Source: Planctomycetes bacterium GWF2_41_51
GTDB taxonomy: Bacteria > Planctomycetota > Phycisphaerae > Sedimentisphaerales > UBA12454
Length of the DNA stretch: 38,888 bases
Direction of reading: 5' to 3'
Assembly (NCBI GenBank): GCA_001825665.1
Contig: MHXZ01000020.1
Span: 1-38,888, forward strand
Made by a program: the position numbers and the translations under genes. Below the pieces are notes generated by a model. The model was given only the letters and a program-made list of their open reading frames with translations, was not told where the DNA came from and searched no databases. This document shows, one piece after another, positions 18,509-26,870 of the stretch; position 1 is the stretch's first letter; each line of letters starts with the position of its first letter.

Positions 18509-19711
18509 CTATAAAGCTCTTAAAAGTTCTTCGAAACTTTGAAACACTATTTTTGTCTCTATAACATTAAGCATTCTTTCAAATGTGACTATAAAGCTGT
18601 ATCTATCCATTAAAGGTGCTTTAATATAAAGTGAGGCAAACAGATTTCCCATCTGAACCGCTTGTTCAATTTCTATTTTATTATTCCTAAAACTACTCGT
18701 TTTTTTTGCAATATACGTAATTAATCCAGCCCTGAACGAATCCCCTGCTCCCGCAAGATCATTAACATTTCCTGTCATAAATGATGAAGTTACTTTAGTT
18801 GGGCCGGTAATATTGCTATGTGCATCCCTATAAATTACATACGCTCCATCTTTTACTGTTACGCCTAATATTCTCGGATTATTGTTGGCGCTCCAAAATC
18901 GAGCCGACAGCCATCTCAGGAAATTCTCAATATATTCCTCTTGGGAAACACCTGCATATCTGCCCTTTTCGCCAATTGTGTTTTCTATCATTCTCGCTTC
19001 ATCATAGGATGTAAAAAATATATCGAGTACAGGCAACAATGGCTCCAGGAGTTTATATTCAAGAACAAATTTTTCTTTTTCTATTAAGCTCTGCGGATTT
19101 CCGGCAAGCGTATGGCTGTCAGCTATTGTTGTTATGCCTTTTTCCATACACCATTTGATAAAATTTGCAAGGTCTTTGCCGTTATTGGCATCACCTCTAT
19201 CTGAAAGGCCGGAATACATATAAAAAACTATCTTGGGTTTCAGTTTTTTGACAGATTTTTTGAAATATTCAAAATCGAACTCATTGTTTGCGTTTGGAAA
19301 ATATACTATTCCGCCGCGTTCGTGGTTTGCTTTTTCATCGATAAATGTTGTGCCTGTAGGCAGATCAGGATGGATGAAAATCTGCGACATATCAACATTA
19401 TATTTTTTCATTGTCTCGTAGAAAAATCTTCCCTGTATATCGAGGCCGTCAAAATTGCCTTTACCGAGATTCACTCCAACAGCAACCTTTAAACCTGCTT
19501 TGGCAATTAAAGGCGCTGTGTTGCCGGGACCGCCTGCCGCTGCTTTTCCTCCATCAATCCATTGTTTGTATAAATTCTGAGTATAGGATGGCATATCGGT
19601 ACTTTTACACTTTGCAAGTCCACCAGGGCCAGCAAGTTTTCCTACAAAGCCAAATTCATCGCTGCGAAAATCTACTACAGCTGTGTTTAAGATAAGTATA
19701 TCTATATTCAT
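18509..19711 (-). CDS. PfkB-family carbohydrate kinase
   Basis: 400 residues from the ATG at 19711; an in-frame ATG at 19753 lies inside the previous gene and adds a non-homologous lead. The N-terminal PfkB glycine region is GGKAAAGGPGNTAPLIAKAG and the C-terminal signature, with the catalytic Asp, is DLAGAGDSFRAGL. At 400 residues it is longer than ribokinase (about 310), with extra sequence around 55-75 and 240-300. It phosphorylates a sugar or sugar acid hydroxyl from ATP. It is last in the minus-strand run from the DeoR regulator, suggesting that it supplies the phosphorylated substrate for the aldolase/thiolase enzymes on the other side of the divergon. Which sugar is not evident. Confidence 0.87.
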   Translation of the reverse strand: MNIDILILNTAVVDFRSDEFGFVGKLAGPGGLAKCKSTDMPSYTQNLYKQWIDGGKAAAGGPGNTAPLIAKAGLKVAVGVNLGKGNFDGLDIQGRFFYETMKKYNVDMSQIFIHPDLPTGTTFIDEKANHERGGIVYFPNANNEFDFEYFKKSVKKLKPKIVFYMYSGLSDRGDANNGKDLANFIKWCMEKGITTIADSHTLAGNPQSLIEKEKFVLEYKLLEPLLPVLDIFFTSYDEARMIENTIGEKGRYAGVSQEEYIENFLRWLSARFWSANNNPRILGVTVKDGAYVIYRDAHSNITGPTKVTSSFMTGNVNDLAGAGDSFRAGLITYIAKKTSSFRNNKIEIEQAVQMGNLFASLYIKAPLMDRYSFIVTFERMLNVIETKIVFQSFEELLRAL

Positions 19712-19730
19712 ATATTCTTCTCTTAAATTG

Positions 19731-20948
19731 CTAAACAGCATTATACATTGCAATTACTTTTTCAGGGTCAATTTCCGCCGTTATGTTATGAATGCTGTTG
19801 AATACATAACCGCTATCCTGTTTTAAATAATCAACTACCTTTTTTGATTCATTGACAACTTCTTTGATTGATCCCAGCGGGAGAGTAACCTGTGAATTTA
19901 CTCCCCCTCCCCAAAGCGCAATTCTATTTCTGCATTTATCTTTCCATTTCATATACCCCTGCTCACCAGCAGACCATTGGACCGGATTTAGAACATCAAA
20001 GCCGCTTTTAATTATCAAATCTATAATATCATAAATTGCACCACAGCTATGAAGGAAGGTTTTAACTTCTGGAGTAATTTGGTGAATACAATCATTAACA
20101 CGTTTATAGTACGGCAAATACAAATTTTCGAATATAGCCGGTGACGCAATTAGGTTTTGCTGTGTACCCCAATCGTCCGCCGCAAGCATAATTATATCAA
20201 CATTATTAGCAATTTCAGGGAGAATTGCTTCGATCAACTTAACAGTACCTTCGGTTACAATACCATGGTAATCCTGAACAAAACCCGGTTCAGTCATGCA
20301 AATCATTGGCCAAACGGCTAAACCTCCGGGAAGACAGATGGAAATACTTAAACTAATGGGTCCATTTAGAAAGATTGCCTTATCAGTAGAATTACGAACA
20401 TTTTTGCAATGCAATGAAAGTTTTTTGATATATTCATCAGCAGGGAAATACTTGTCCAAATCAGCTTTAACCTGCTTTAAATTCGGCTTCGGTAGTTCTG
20501 CACTAAGATCCAGAGGATTTCCACCATGAGCTAAATCAAAAACAGTAGAAGTAGGTGGCATAATAGAACTTCTTTGTGGTTGTGTTATAGTACCATCAGG
20601 ATGGTCTATAAATATGCTCCTATCGCAGACTCTGGCAGAAAGGCGGCCATTAAAGTCGTAATCTTGCCACTTGTTGGAATCATCAAAAGCATTGGTCACA
20701 CAATCCCAAATAATGACAACATCGCACCCCAAAGCATCAAGCACGTCCATATCGGGCATAGCCAACATTGAACTTGTGTCATGGACACGACATCTTCGCT
20801 GAGGCAATCCTAAAGCTGTTACCAGTTTGGGATAAGCAAAAGCGCTTATACTCGTTGATGCCATACCCCCAAGATCCTTAGGAACACGGTCGACAGATTC
20901 AAAATTTAGCGATCGCATCACACGTTCACGCGAGGTCATAGCACACAT
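19731..20948 (-). CDS. UroD-like protein 2 (HSCG form)
   Basis: 405 residues. The opening MTSRERVMRSLNFESVDRVPKDLGG is typical of the UroD/cobamide methyltransferase superfamily. Its core has FLHSCGAIYDIIDLII, so His and Cys of the zinc site are present, but the third position is VFNSIHNITAE with His instead of Cys. GGGVNSQVTLPLGS is also characteristic of this subgroup, which is frequent in planctomycete and clostridial sugar clusters and biochemically uncharacterised. The start has AAGGA nine bases upstream. It lies 42 bases after UroD-like protein 3 and 19 bases before the PfkB kinase. No corrinoid-binding protein is encoded nearby. Confidence 0.8.
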   Translation of the reverse strand: MCAMTSRERVMRSLNFESVDRVPKDLGGMASTSISAFAYPKLVTALGLPQRRCRVHDTSSMLAMPDMDVLDALGCDVVIIWDCVTNAFDDSNKWQDYDFNGRLSARVCDRSIFIDHPDGTITQPQRSSIMPPTSTVFDLAHGGNPLDLSAELPKPNLKQVKADLDKYFPADEYIKKLSLHCKNVRNSTDKAIFLNGPISLSISICLPGGLAVWPMICMTEPGFVQDYHGIVTEGTVKLIEAILPEIANNVDIIMLAADDWGTQQNLIASPAIFENLYLPYYKRVNDCIHQITPEVKTFLHSCGAIYDIIDLIIKSGFDVLNPVQWSAGEQGYMKWKDKCRNRIALWGGGVNSQVTLPLGSIKEVVNESKKVVDYLKQDSGYVFNSIHNITAEIDPEKVIAMYNAV

Positions 20949-20990
20949 TATGTTTGTTCCTTGTAATTATATTATATTTTTTATCGTATC

Positions 20991-22154
20991 TTAATAGGTA
21001 CACTTTGATGCCTCATCACCAAAAACTTTTAGAAGTTCAGGATTACCTTCAAAAAATTGGTCTGATGGACATAGGATGTAAGAACCGTTTTTACCCGCCG
21101 CTTCGAAACAGCGTCTTACTTCTTCGCGAGTCTCGTCGGGATCACAATCTTTAAAATAATGAAACTGGTCAAAGCCGCCTATCATGCAAATATTTTGAGG
21201 GATTCGCCTGCGAGCCTCGGCTAAATTTACATCACCTCCCATGCCAGGAGGAGTAAATGTTTCCATTGCATCAGGTTTCATAGCGGCTATATTTTCGAGA
21301 ATGGCCATCATTCCACCGCACGTATGATAAGAAATCTTTTGTCCAGCTTTATGAGCGATTTCAATTAATTGACTATCGTATGGAGCAACAAATTCATCAA
21401 ATATTTTCGGCGAGATTACTGATGATGATGCACTTCCCCCGCCAAGTTCAAGGATGTCATATTTTGCTCCCTTAAGAGATTCAGTATATATCTTTTTGCG
21501 TTCAAAGAGAATGGATAGAAATTCATGTACCCATTTCGGGTCATCTATTGTTGCCATAATCATCTTTTCAACACCATAAAGACAGCAAGCATCCTGCCAG
21601 GTGCCAGGCTGACCAAAAATATCAAAGCAGCAAATATAACTACGAATCAATCCTCGCTGGCCATAAGAATCCGCTACCCTATTTACAGCTTCAACATCAC
21701 ATTTTGGAGCCGTAACAAATTGGCCGATCAAGTCAATATCATCCTTCTTCTTGACAGGATATTCAGTAACCCAGGCACTATATTCATCAAATTCTAAAAC
21801 CATATTTAAATTGCCCTTGGGAGTAACAAATTTAAATGTTTTGGCCGGATAGTTACGCCCCGGCAGCGTTTCTGATTCTATCCGCCAATCGTCAGTACAT
21901 ATCCGGCGATTTTCAAGAAATCCAATTTCTTTCTGAATGGGATCATAATATTCACCTTTGTTTTCATCAGGTTTGTGATATGTAGGATATGTAATCGGAT
22001 CCCAACCGCAAGCATCATAAAATTCCTCAATCGAAATATCCTCCATATATTTATTGAGATATGATGGCGTAACAAAATGACCTGTCACAGGCAGTCGATC
22101 AGGAATTCCGCCATTTAATGCTATTAACATTCGTTGTTTTGATGTCATTGCCAT
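20991..22154 (-). CDS. UroD-like protein 3 (HTCG plus distal Cys)
   Basis: 387 residues. It begins MAMTSKQRMLIALNGGIPDRLPVTGH, typical of the superfamily. The barrel contains ILELGGG, SYHTCGGMMAILEN and, near the C-terminus, GSYILCPSDQFFEGN. His-x-Cys plus a distal Cys is the zinc site of MtaA/CmuA-type cobamide:thiol methyltransferases, so of the four paralogues here this one is closest to a methyltransferase in metal-site composition. A partner corrinoid protein, normally required, is absent. AAAGG lies five bases before the ATG at 22154. It follows the MFS transporter by 44 bases in the same transcription unit. Confidence 0.82.
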   Translation of the reverse strand: MAMTSKQRMLIALNGGIPDRLPVTGHFVTPSYLNKYMEDISIEEFYDACGWDPITYPTYHKPDENKGEYYDPIQKEIGFLENRRICTDDWRIESETLPGRNYPAKTFKFVTPKGNLNMVLEFDEYSAWVTEYPVKKKDDIDLIGQFVTAPKCDVEAVNRVADSYGQRGLIRSYICCFDIFGQPGTWQDACCLYGVEKMIMATIDDPKWVHEFLSILFERKKIYTESLKGAKYDILELGGGSASSSVISPKIFDEFVAPYDSQLIEIAHKAGQKISYHTCGGMMAILENIAAMKPDAMETFTPPGMGGDVNLAEARRRIPQNICMIGGFDQFHYFKDCDPDETREEVRRCFEAAGKNGSYILCPSDQFFEGNPELLKVFGDEASKCTY

Positions 22155-22198
22155 ATTGGCCTTTCTACTTTCGTAATTTTTGATTGCAGTTTACGCGA

Positions 22199-23581
22199 CT
22201 ACGGAGGGGAGTATCCTTTTGCTCCTCCTCGCTGTAGCCACTCTCGATATACGAAGTACATTGGAATGAGCGATAATGCTCCGAAGAAAGCAACCCAAAT
22301 ATATTGATAGCGGTAACTTCCCATAATATCAAAAAACTTTCCGGCCAGAAAATTTCCTATGATGAGTCCAACGCAATTAATTATGGCATTCGCTGAACCG
22401 AATTGGCCGTACTTTTCCTTTGGCACAAGAAGAATAAACATTGGGCCACAACTCACAATATAAAGCACAAATAAAGCCTGTGTAATCATGCTATATATAA
22501 AATAGGTTGACTTATCTTGTATTGTGAAAAATGAAATAGCCATTCCAATAACAAATACGATAATGCCTAAAATATAAATTCGTAAAGGGTGAAATTTGTC
22601 AGAGATAGAACCTAAAGGCACTAATAAGCAGCCTATTAATAATGTGGACCAACCATTAATTTTCCCAATTTCTCCTAAACTCATGCCAAGATTATCACGA
22701 GGGAAAAATATTAAAAATGTGGTAAGCGGGATAAGAGCAATCCCGAAAATGGTTGTGCCCAGAAATATCCATTTATAGATTGGATCGCAAAGGCATTCAC
22801 TTAAATAACGCCTGACCGAATCAACAAAACCTTTGCTTTTAACTCTTTCTGGAGGCAGCTGATACTGCCCTTCTTTAATATATCGGCACATAAGAAGAAA
22901 ACAAATTAAATATGCAATACCAATAACAAGATAGATTTCCTTCATATGAGTGTTTGAGAAACCAAGAATATACCGGTAAAACAAAAATCCCGAAAGCATT
23001 CCCATCACCCGAAACCATGCATAAAACCTGCCCATAAAATGCTCAGGCACAACATCAGGTATTAAATATTGGTAAATAGACGATACGACAAGGTTAAAGA
23101 AATGAAAACATACTGCAAAAATACAAATTAGTGTGAGTGTTAAGCCAATTTTAGAAAAACTGTAAGAAGAAAATATGTTCGATGCCAACCATTCGCCAAT
23201 TACATCACTATATCCAATCAAAATTAAAAACAAAGCAAGAAATGGCGTTCCTAATAAAATGAAAGGAATACGTCGTCCAAAACGGCTTCTATATCTATCG
23301 CTTTTGACACTTATTATGGGATTAATTAAAATGTTCATTAAACTTGGCATACTGCCCACAACCAAGCCTATAACCATATTTGAGGCGTTCATAGCTTTCA
23401 GCGATAGAGGTAATAATGTTGGAATAGTCATTGTCATTAGCATAAAGAAGAAATTACCCAGCAGCAACCAGATAAAAACAATGATTAAGCTAAATCGCGA
23501 GTATCGCAATGTCCCCACCTGATATGGTGATGCAGCTTTTGTATTAACTTCATTATTCGCACAATCAAGGTTACTGCTCAT
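22199..23581 (-). CDS. MFS sugar:cation symporter (MFS_2/GPH-like)
   Basis: 460 residues with about 12 membrane segments in two halves. The loop after the second segment, SVKSDRYRSRFGRRIPFILLG, is the diagnostic motif of the sucrose/GPH-type branch of the major facilitator superfamily; the central loop after helix 6 is charged (KEGQYQLPPERVKSKGF). It should import a sugar or glycoside with protons or sodium. The start has AAGGA six bases upstream. It lies 55 bases downstream of E1-beta in the DeoR-led run. Together with the SSS symporter at 10364-12436 it means two secondary transporters serve the island, one per catabolic block. Confidence 0.87.
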   Translation of the reverse strand: MSSNLDCANNEVNTKAASPYQVGTLRYSRFSLIIVFIWLLLGNFFFMLMTMTIPTLLPLSLKAMNASNMVIGLVVGSMPSLMNILINPIISVKSDRYRSRFGRRIPFILLGTPFLALFLILIGYSDVIGEWLASNIFSSYSFSKIGLTLTLICIFAVCFHFFNLVVSSIYQYLIPDVVPEHFMGRFYAWFRVMGMLSGFLFYRYILGFSNTHMKEIYLVIGIAYLICFLLMCRYIKEGQYQLPPERVKSKGFVDSVRRYLSECLCDPIYKWIFLGTTIFGIALIPLTTFLIFFPRDNLGMSLGEIGKINGWSTLLIGCLLVPLGSISDKFHPLRIYILGIIVFVIGMAISFFTIQDKSTYFIYSMITQALFVLYIVSCGPMFILLVPKEKYGQFGSANAIINCVGLIIGNFLAGKFFDIMGSYRYQYIWVAFFGALSLIPMYFVYREWLQRGGAKGYSPP

Positions 23582-23636
23582 AAAGATTCCTTTGCAGTTA
23601 CTTCCAAGCGGATAAGTGCTTACCCGCTATGTTAGG

Positions 23637-24653
23637 CTATTTTAGTATTATTTGTCGTATTTCGTTACAAATCCTTTGAACCTGCGGCACATAAAAGTTT
23701 TCCATGGGCGGTGAAAATGGAACAATCGTATCTGGCGCAGCGATTCTTTTTATTGGCGCATTAAGCAAATCCACAGCTTCTTCTGCAATTGTTGCTGCAA
23801 TTTCAGCACCTATGCCTGAACGCTTGGGGCTTTCTTCAACAATCATCAGTCTTGATGTCTTTGCAATAGATTTTTTAAGCGTTACATAATCAAAAGGAAC
23901 TAAAGAACGAGGATCAATAACTTCTACACTAATTCCTTCTTTTTGAAGTTGCTCTGCTGCCTGCAGACATTTATGCATCATTAATAGTGTACCTACTACT
24001 GTAATATCATCTCCACAGCGTCTGACAACAGCCTGACCAAATGGAATAGTAAAATCTTCTTCAGGTATTTCGCTTGAACCATCTATCGCCCCGCTTTCTG
24101 CGCGAGCGCCTTTTGAACCATACAAGAGTTTATGTTCAAATATCATGACAGGATCCTGTCCTCTAACAGCAGTCCTAAGTAACCCAACGGCATCGTATGC
24201 TGTTGCGGGACAGACAATTTTCACTCCCTGAAGGGGCATGAAAAATGTCTCCATATTTTGAGCATGCTGTGAACCTCGGCCAGTAACTCCAACCGGTGCT
24301 CTCATCACAATTGGCACGTTTAGTTTTCCACCCGACATATAACGCAGTTTGGCGATATTGTTACAGATTTGATCCATAGCGCAAAATAAGAAATCAGCAT
24401 ACTGCACATCAGCGATAGGCTTCATTCCCATTAAAGCAGCACCACAGGCTATACCGAAAAAGCCTGCCTCGGATATTGGTGTATTAATCATCCGATGCGA
24501 AAATTCTTTTTCCATTCCAAGCGTTACGGTAAACGCACCACCCCAACCTCCAGGAATCGCTATATCTTCGCCGATACAAAAAACTCTCTCATCACGAGCC
24601 ATCTCCTGACGAATTGCCATTCTCAACGCTTCTGCTATTCCCATTTTTTGCAT
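23637..24653 (-). CDS. TPP-dependent dehydrogenase E1-beta subunit (pyruvate/acetoin type)
   Basis: 338 residues. The transketolase pyrimidine-binding region is present (FCIGEDIAIPGGWGGAF, TPISEAGFFGIACGAALMGMKPIADVQYADF), followed by the transketolase C-terminal domain (DITVVGTLLMMHKCLQAAEQL, EVIDPRSLVPFD). Glu in TPISEAG is the residue that activates thiamine diphosphate. Length and order are normal for the beta subunit of heterotetrameric pyruvate, branched-chain or acetoin dehydrogenase E1. GGAG five bases before the ATG lies in the end of the alpha gene, two bases upstream. No E2 acyltransferase or E3 gene follows; the next gene is a transporter. Substrate cannot be decided from sequence. 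Confidence 0.9.
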   Translation of the reverse strand: MQKMGIAEALRMAIRQEMARDERVFCIGEDIAIPGGWGGAFTVTLGMEKEFSHRMINTPISEAGFFGIACGAALMGMKPIADVQYADFLFCAMDQICNNIAKLRYMSGGKLNVPIVMRAPVGVTGRGSQHAQNMETFFMPLQGVKIVCPATAYDAVGLLRTAVRGQDPVMIFEHKLLYGSKGARAESGAIDGSSEIPEEDFTIPFGQAVVRRCGDDITVVGTLLMMHKCLQAAEQLQKEGISVEVIDPRSLVPFDYVTLKKSIAKTSRLMIVEESPKRSGIGAEIAATIAEEAVDLLNAPIKRIAAPDTIVPFSPPMENFYVPQVQRICNEIRQIILK

Positions 24654-24655
24654 AT

Positions 24656-25627
24656 CTACTCCGCAAACATATCACTAAGAGCATCTTCAGGTTTCGGTTC
24701 AGCAGCACTTTTCGCAGCCTCAACTACAACATCCAATTCTTTTTCAATATTATTTTCTATTTCTTCAAGCTGCTGATGTGAAGCATACAAATTATCAACA
24801 AGATACTTGCCAAAGCGGCCTATTGGTTCATTCTTTTTAGCCTCTGCACGTTCTTGCGCAGGCTGATATAAACAAGGATCACGTCTTGAATGACCGGTAA
24901 TTCTATAAGTAACTAGCTCCAGCAGAGTAGGGCCTTGACCATTTCTTGCTCTTTCTGCAACTTCTTTCGAAGCCTCATAAACTTCAAGCACATCATTACC
25001 ATCAATTGTTATACCAGGAATTTTATATATTGATGCTCTTTCAGATATTTTATCCGTTCTGATAGTAAGATTAACATGAGTGGACGCACCATAGAGATTA
25101 TTTTCTATTACAAATACAACAGGCAACTGCCAAAGAGCCGCCATATTAAGAGTTTCATGAAATATCCCTTCATTTGTTGCGCCATCTCCGATAAAAGAAA
25201 CAGCAATACGCTTTTCCTCTCGCATTTTAAAAGCCAAAGCTGCACCGGCGGCAAGAGGCAAATTACCTCCAACGATTGCAATGGCTGGAATCATTCCCTT
25301 TTCTAAATCCCCGAGGTGCATCGACCCGCCTTTACCTTTGCAGCAGCCGGTTAATTTGCCAAAAAGCTCATCCATCATTGATTGAACGCTTACGCCTTTT
25401 GCAATAGCATGGCCGTGAGGACGATGAGTCGAAGTAATAATATCATCTTTTTTAAGCGCCGTGCAAACCCCAACAGCAGTCGCTTCTTGTCCTTGGCACT
25501 GGTGAATTGTGCCTGGCATTACTCCTTCTAAAAACAAAAATTTTACTCTTTCTTCGAATTGCCGAATAAGTACCATTTTTTGGTAAATTTCGAGTAAAAA
25601 TTCTTTTGAATATTTTTCTTTTGTCAT
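24656..25627 (-). CDS. TPP-dependent dehydrogenase E1-alpha subunit (pyruvate/acetoin type)
   Basis: 323 residues from the second of two adjacent ATGs (25627), chosen because GGAG then has a five-base spacing; the longer in-frame start at 25675 would run into the lipoyl gene. Hallmarks are HQCQGQEATAVG, the THRPHGHAIAKG loop, GGSMHLGD and the magnesium/thiamine motif GDGATNEG followed by NN. THRPHGH and the lack of the branched-chain-type N-terminal extension fit the pyruvate/acetoin branch. It forms E1 with the beta subunit and decarboxylates or cleaves a 2-oxo compound, passing the acyl group to a lipoyl arm. The companion lipoyl domain is encoded immediately upstream as a separate protein. 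Confidence 0.9.
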   Translation of the reverse strand: MTKEKYSKEFLLEIYQKMVLIRQFEERVKFLFLEGVMPGTIHQCQGQEATAVGVCTALKKDDIITSTHRPHGHAIAKGVSVQSMMDELFGKLTGCCKGKGGSMHLGDLEKGMIPAIAIVGGNLPLAAGAALAFKMREEKRIAVSFIGDGATNEGIFHETLNMAALWQLPVVFVIENNLYGASTHVNLTIRTDKISERASIYKIPGITIDGNDVLEVYEASKEVAERARNGQGPTLLELVTYRITGHSRRDPCLYQPAQERAEAKKNEPIGRFGKYLVDNLYASHQQLEEIENNIEKELDVVVEAAKSAAEPKPEDALSDMFAE

Positions 25628-25643
25628 CATTTCTCCAACAGGG

Positions 25644-25901
25644 CTATTTAGGAATACTTTCGCCTGGTTCCCCAATATAGGCTATAATAGTGCCAACTGA
25701 AATTTCGGAATCCTCGGCGACAATTTGTTTTAATAATACACCACTTGCGATTGATTCAATTTCTACATTAGCTTTGTCGGTTTGAACTTCACAAATCGAT
25801 TCCCCCCTTTTAACTTGCTCTCCTTCTTTTTTGAGCCATTTAATCAAAATAACAGATTCGACAGTCGTTCCCACATCCGGCATTTTAATTTCTTTAATCA
25901 T
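25644..25901 (-). CDS. Free-standing lipoyl (biotinyl-lipoyl) domain protein
   Basis: 85 residues, a single lipoyl domain: MPDVGTTVESVILIKWLKKEGEQV, then the modified lysine in VQTDKANVEIES, then the closing GTIIAYIGEPG. In dehydrogenase complexes this domain is the N-terminus of E2 and carries the acyl group from E1. Here the protein stops at residue 85, with no peripheral-subunit-binding or acyltransferase domain, and the sequence between it and E1-alpha is too short to hold a missing part. The start ATG at 25901 has TAGGA overlapping the stop codon of the DeoR gene, so translation is coupled. It may dock with an E2/E3 encoded elsewhere, or act as a soluble carrier like GcvH. Confidence 0.9.
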   Translation of the reverse strand: MIKEIKMPDVGTTVESVILIKWLKKEGEQVKRGESICEVQTDKANVEIESIASGVLLKQIVAEDSEISVGTIIAYIGEPGESIPK

Positions 25902-25910
25902 TACTTATTC

Positions 25911-26717
25911 CTAAAAATTCGCCACTGATTCTTTTAACTGAGCAGTTATAACTTTTGCAACATTAGCTTCCAAAACTACTCGGTTATCATTATCAAGACC
26001 GCTATCGGTTATTACAGTATGTATTTGAGATATATCAAAAACCTTGCAAAGGCTTTTTTGTCCGAATTTAGTATGATCTGCTAACAAGATCACCTCATCG
26101 CAATGAGAAGCTAAAATTTGTTTGATACGAAAAGTTTCCGCTGATGATTCAAATGTTCCAACTGAAGGAGAAAATCCTTTAGTGGAAAAAAATGCTTTTT
26201 TAACGAAATATTTATGAGCGTGTTCTTCTGTGTTTGGCCCTGTAAGACAACAGCTTACAGGGTCATATTGCCCACCAAGACTTACTATAGATATATTCGA
26301 GCTTCGGGCCAATTCCATGTGAATAAGCAGTGAATTTGTTACTATAGTTAAAGCCTTAGATTGTTCAGCTATTTTTTTTGCTAATTCGAGACAAGTCGAA
26401 CTGCCATCCAGGTATATGATTTCACCAGGTTCAATATAATTGCTTGCTTCAATTGCAATGGCTTTCTTTTCTGCTCCATTAATGGACAAGCGATTCGCAA
26501 CTGGCGATTCATATACATCATTAATAGATTTTGCAAGTTGTGCTCCGCCAAGAGTTTTAATAACTAACTCTTCCTGTGCAAGAAAGTCTATATCTCTTCT
26601 TATAGTCATATTAGAGACATCAAACTTGCTTTCAAGTTCCAGATAAGAAGCTGTTTTTTTGCTTTCGATGTACTCCAATATTTCTCTTTGCCGATTATTC
26701 AGATTTTCGTAACTCAT
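25911..26717 (-). CDS. DeoR-family transcriptional regulator
   Basis: 268 residues. The N-terminal DeoR helix-turn-helix (NNRQREILEYIESKKTASYLELESKFDVSNMTIRRDIDFLA, then GGAQL) is followed by the sugar-phosphate-sensing domain (IYLDGSSTCLELAKKI, TIVTNSLLIHMELA, VSLGGQYDPVSCCLTGP, EVILLADHTKFGQ), an isomerase-like fold that binds phosphorylated sugars. DeoR proteins usually repress catabolic operons until a sugar phosphate accumulates. It leads the minus-strand run and is divergent from the aldolase/thiolase operon, so it probably controls both. AGGA lies seven bases before the ATG. Its candidate promoter overlaps one copy of a repeated 9-mer, consistent with autoregulation. Confidence 0.9.
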   Translation of the reverse strand: MSYENLNNRQREILEYIESKKTASYLELESKFDVSNMTIRRDIDFLAQEELVIKTLGGAQLAKSINDVYESPVANRLSINGAEKKAIAIEASNYIEPGEIIYLDGSSTCLELAKKIAEQSKALTIVTNSLLIHMELARSSNISIVSLGGQYDPVSCCLTGPNTEEHAHKYFVKKAFFSTKGFSPSVGTFESSAETFRIKQILASHCDEVILLADHTKFGQKSLCKVFDISQIHTVITDSGLDNDNRVVLEANVAKVITAQLKESVANF

Positions 26718-26742
26718 AATGAAATCCTATTCAATGACCATT

Positions 26743-26771
26743 ATTAGACCATGACGAATGTTAAAATTCAA
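26743..26771 (-). promoter_or_regulatory. Candidate promoter of DeoR-led operon
   Basis: Read on the minus strand: TTGAAT (26771-26766), a 17-base spacer, then TCTAAT (26748-26743), followed by the DeoR start at 26717. One copy of the AATGTTAAA element (26757-26765) fills part of the spacer. Identified by eye. Confidence 0.45.
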
Positions 26772-26827
26772 CACAAAAATGTTAAATATCATAAAATTTA
26801 TTTGCTTTTAATTAAAATAATGGTAAA
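26757..26827 (+). promoter_or_regulatory. Three spaced 9-bp direct repeats, likely DeoR operators
   Basis: AATGTTAAA occurs at 26757-26765 and 26778-26786, and AATGGTAAA (one mismatch) at 26819-26827. The intervals are 21 and 41 bases, close to two and four helical turns, so all three lie on the same face. They cover the spacer and upstream edge of the DeoR promoter and lie just before a TATAAG -10-like element (26836-26841) of the divergent operon. DeoR proteins commonly bind short direct repeats. The region is AT-rich, which raises the chance background. Confidence 0.45.
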
Positions 26828-26860
26828 TTTAATCATATAAGAATAAACAAATGATCCTTT

Positions 26861-26865
26861 GGGAG
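26861..26865 (+). promoter_or_regulatory. Ribosome binding site choosing ATG at 26871
   Basis: GGGAG five bases before the ATG at 26871; a TTG at 26859 in the same frame overlaps this site and is rejected as start. Confidence 0.65.
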
Positions 26866-26870
26866 TTCAC

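Noticed and set aside
23637-25627. Split transketolase or deoxyxylulose-phosphate synthase
   Set aside because: The alpha subunit has the E1-specific HQCQGQEA and THRPHGH motifs and a lipoyl protein is next to it, which point to a dehydrogenase E1.
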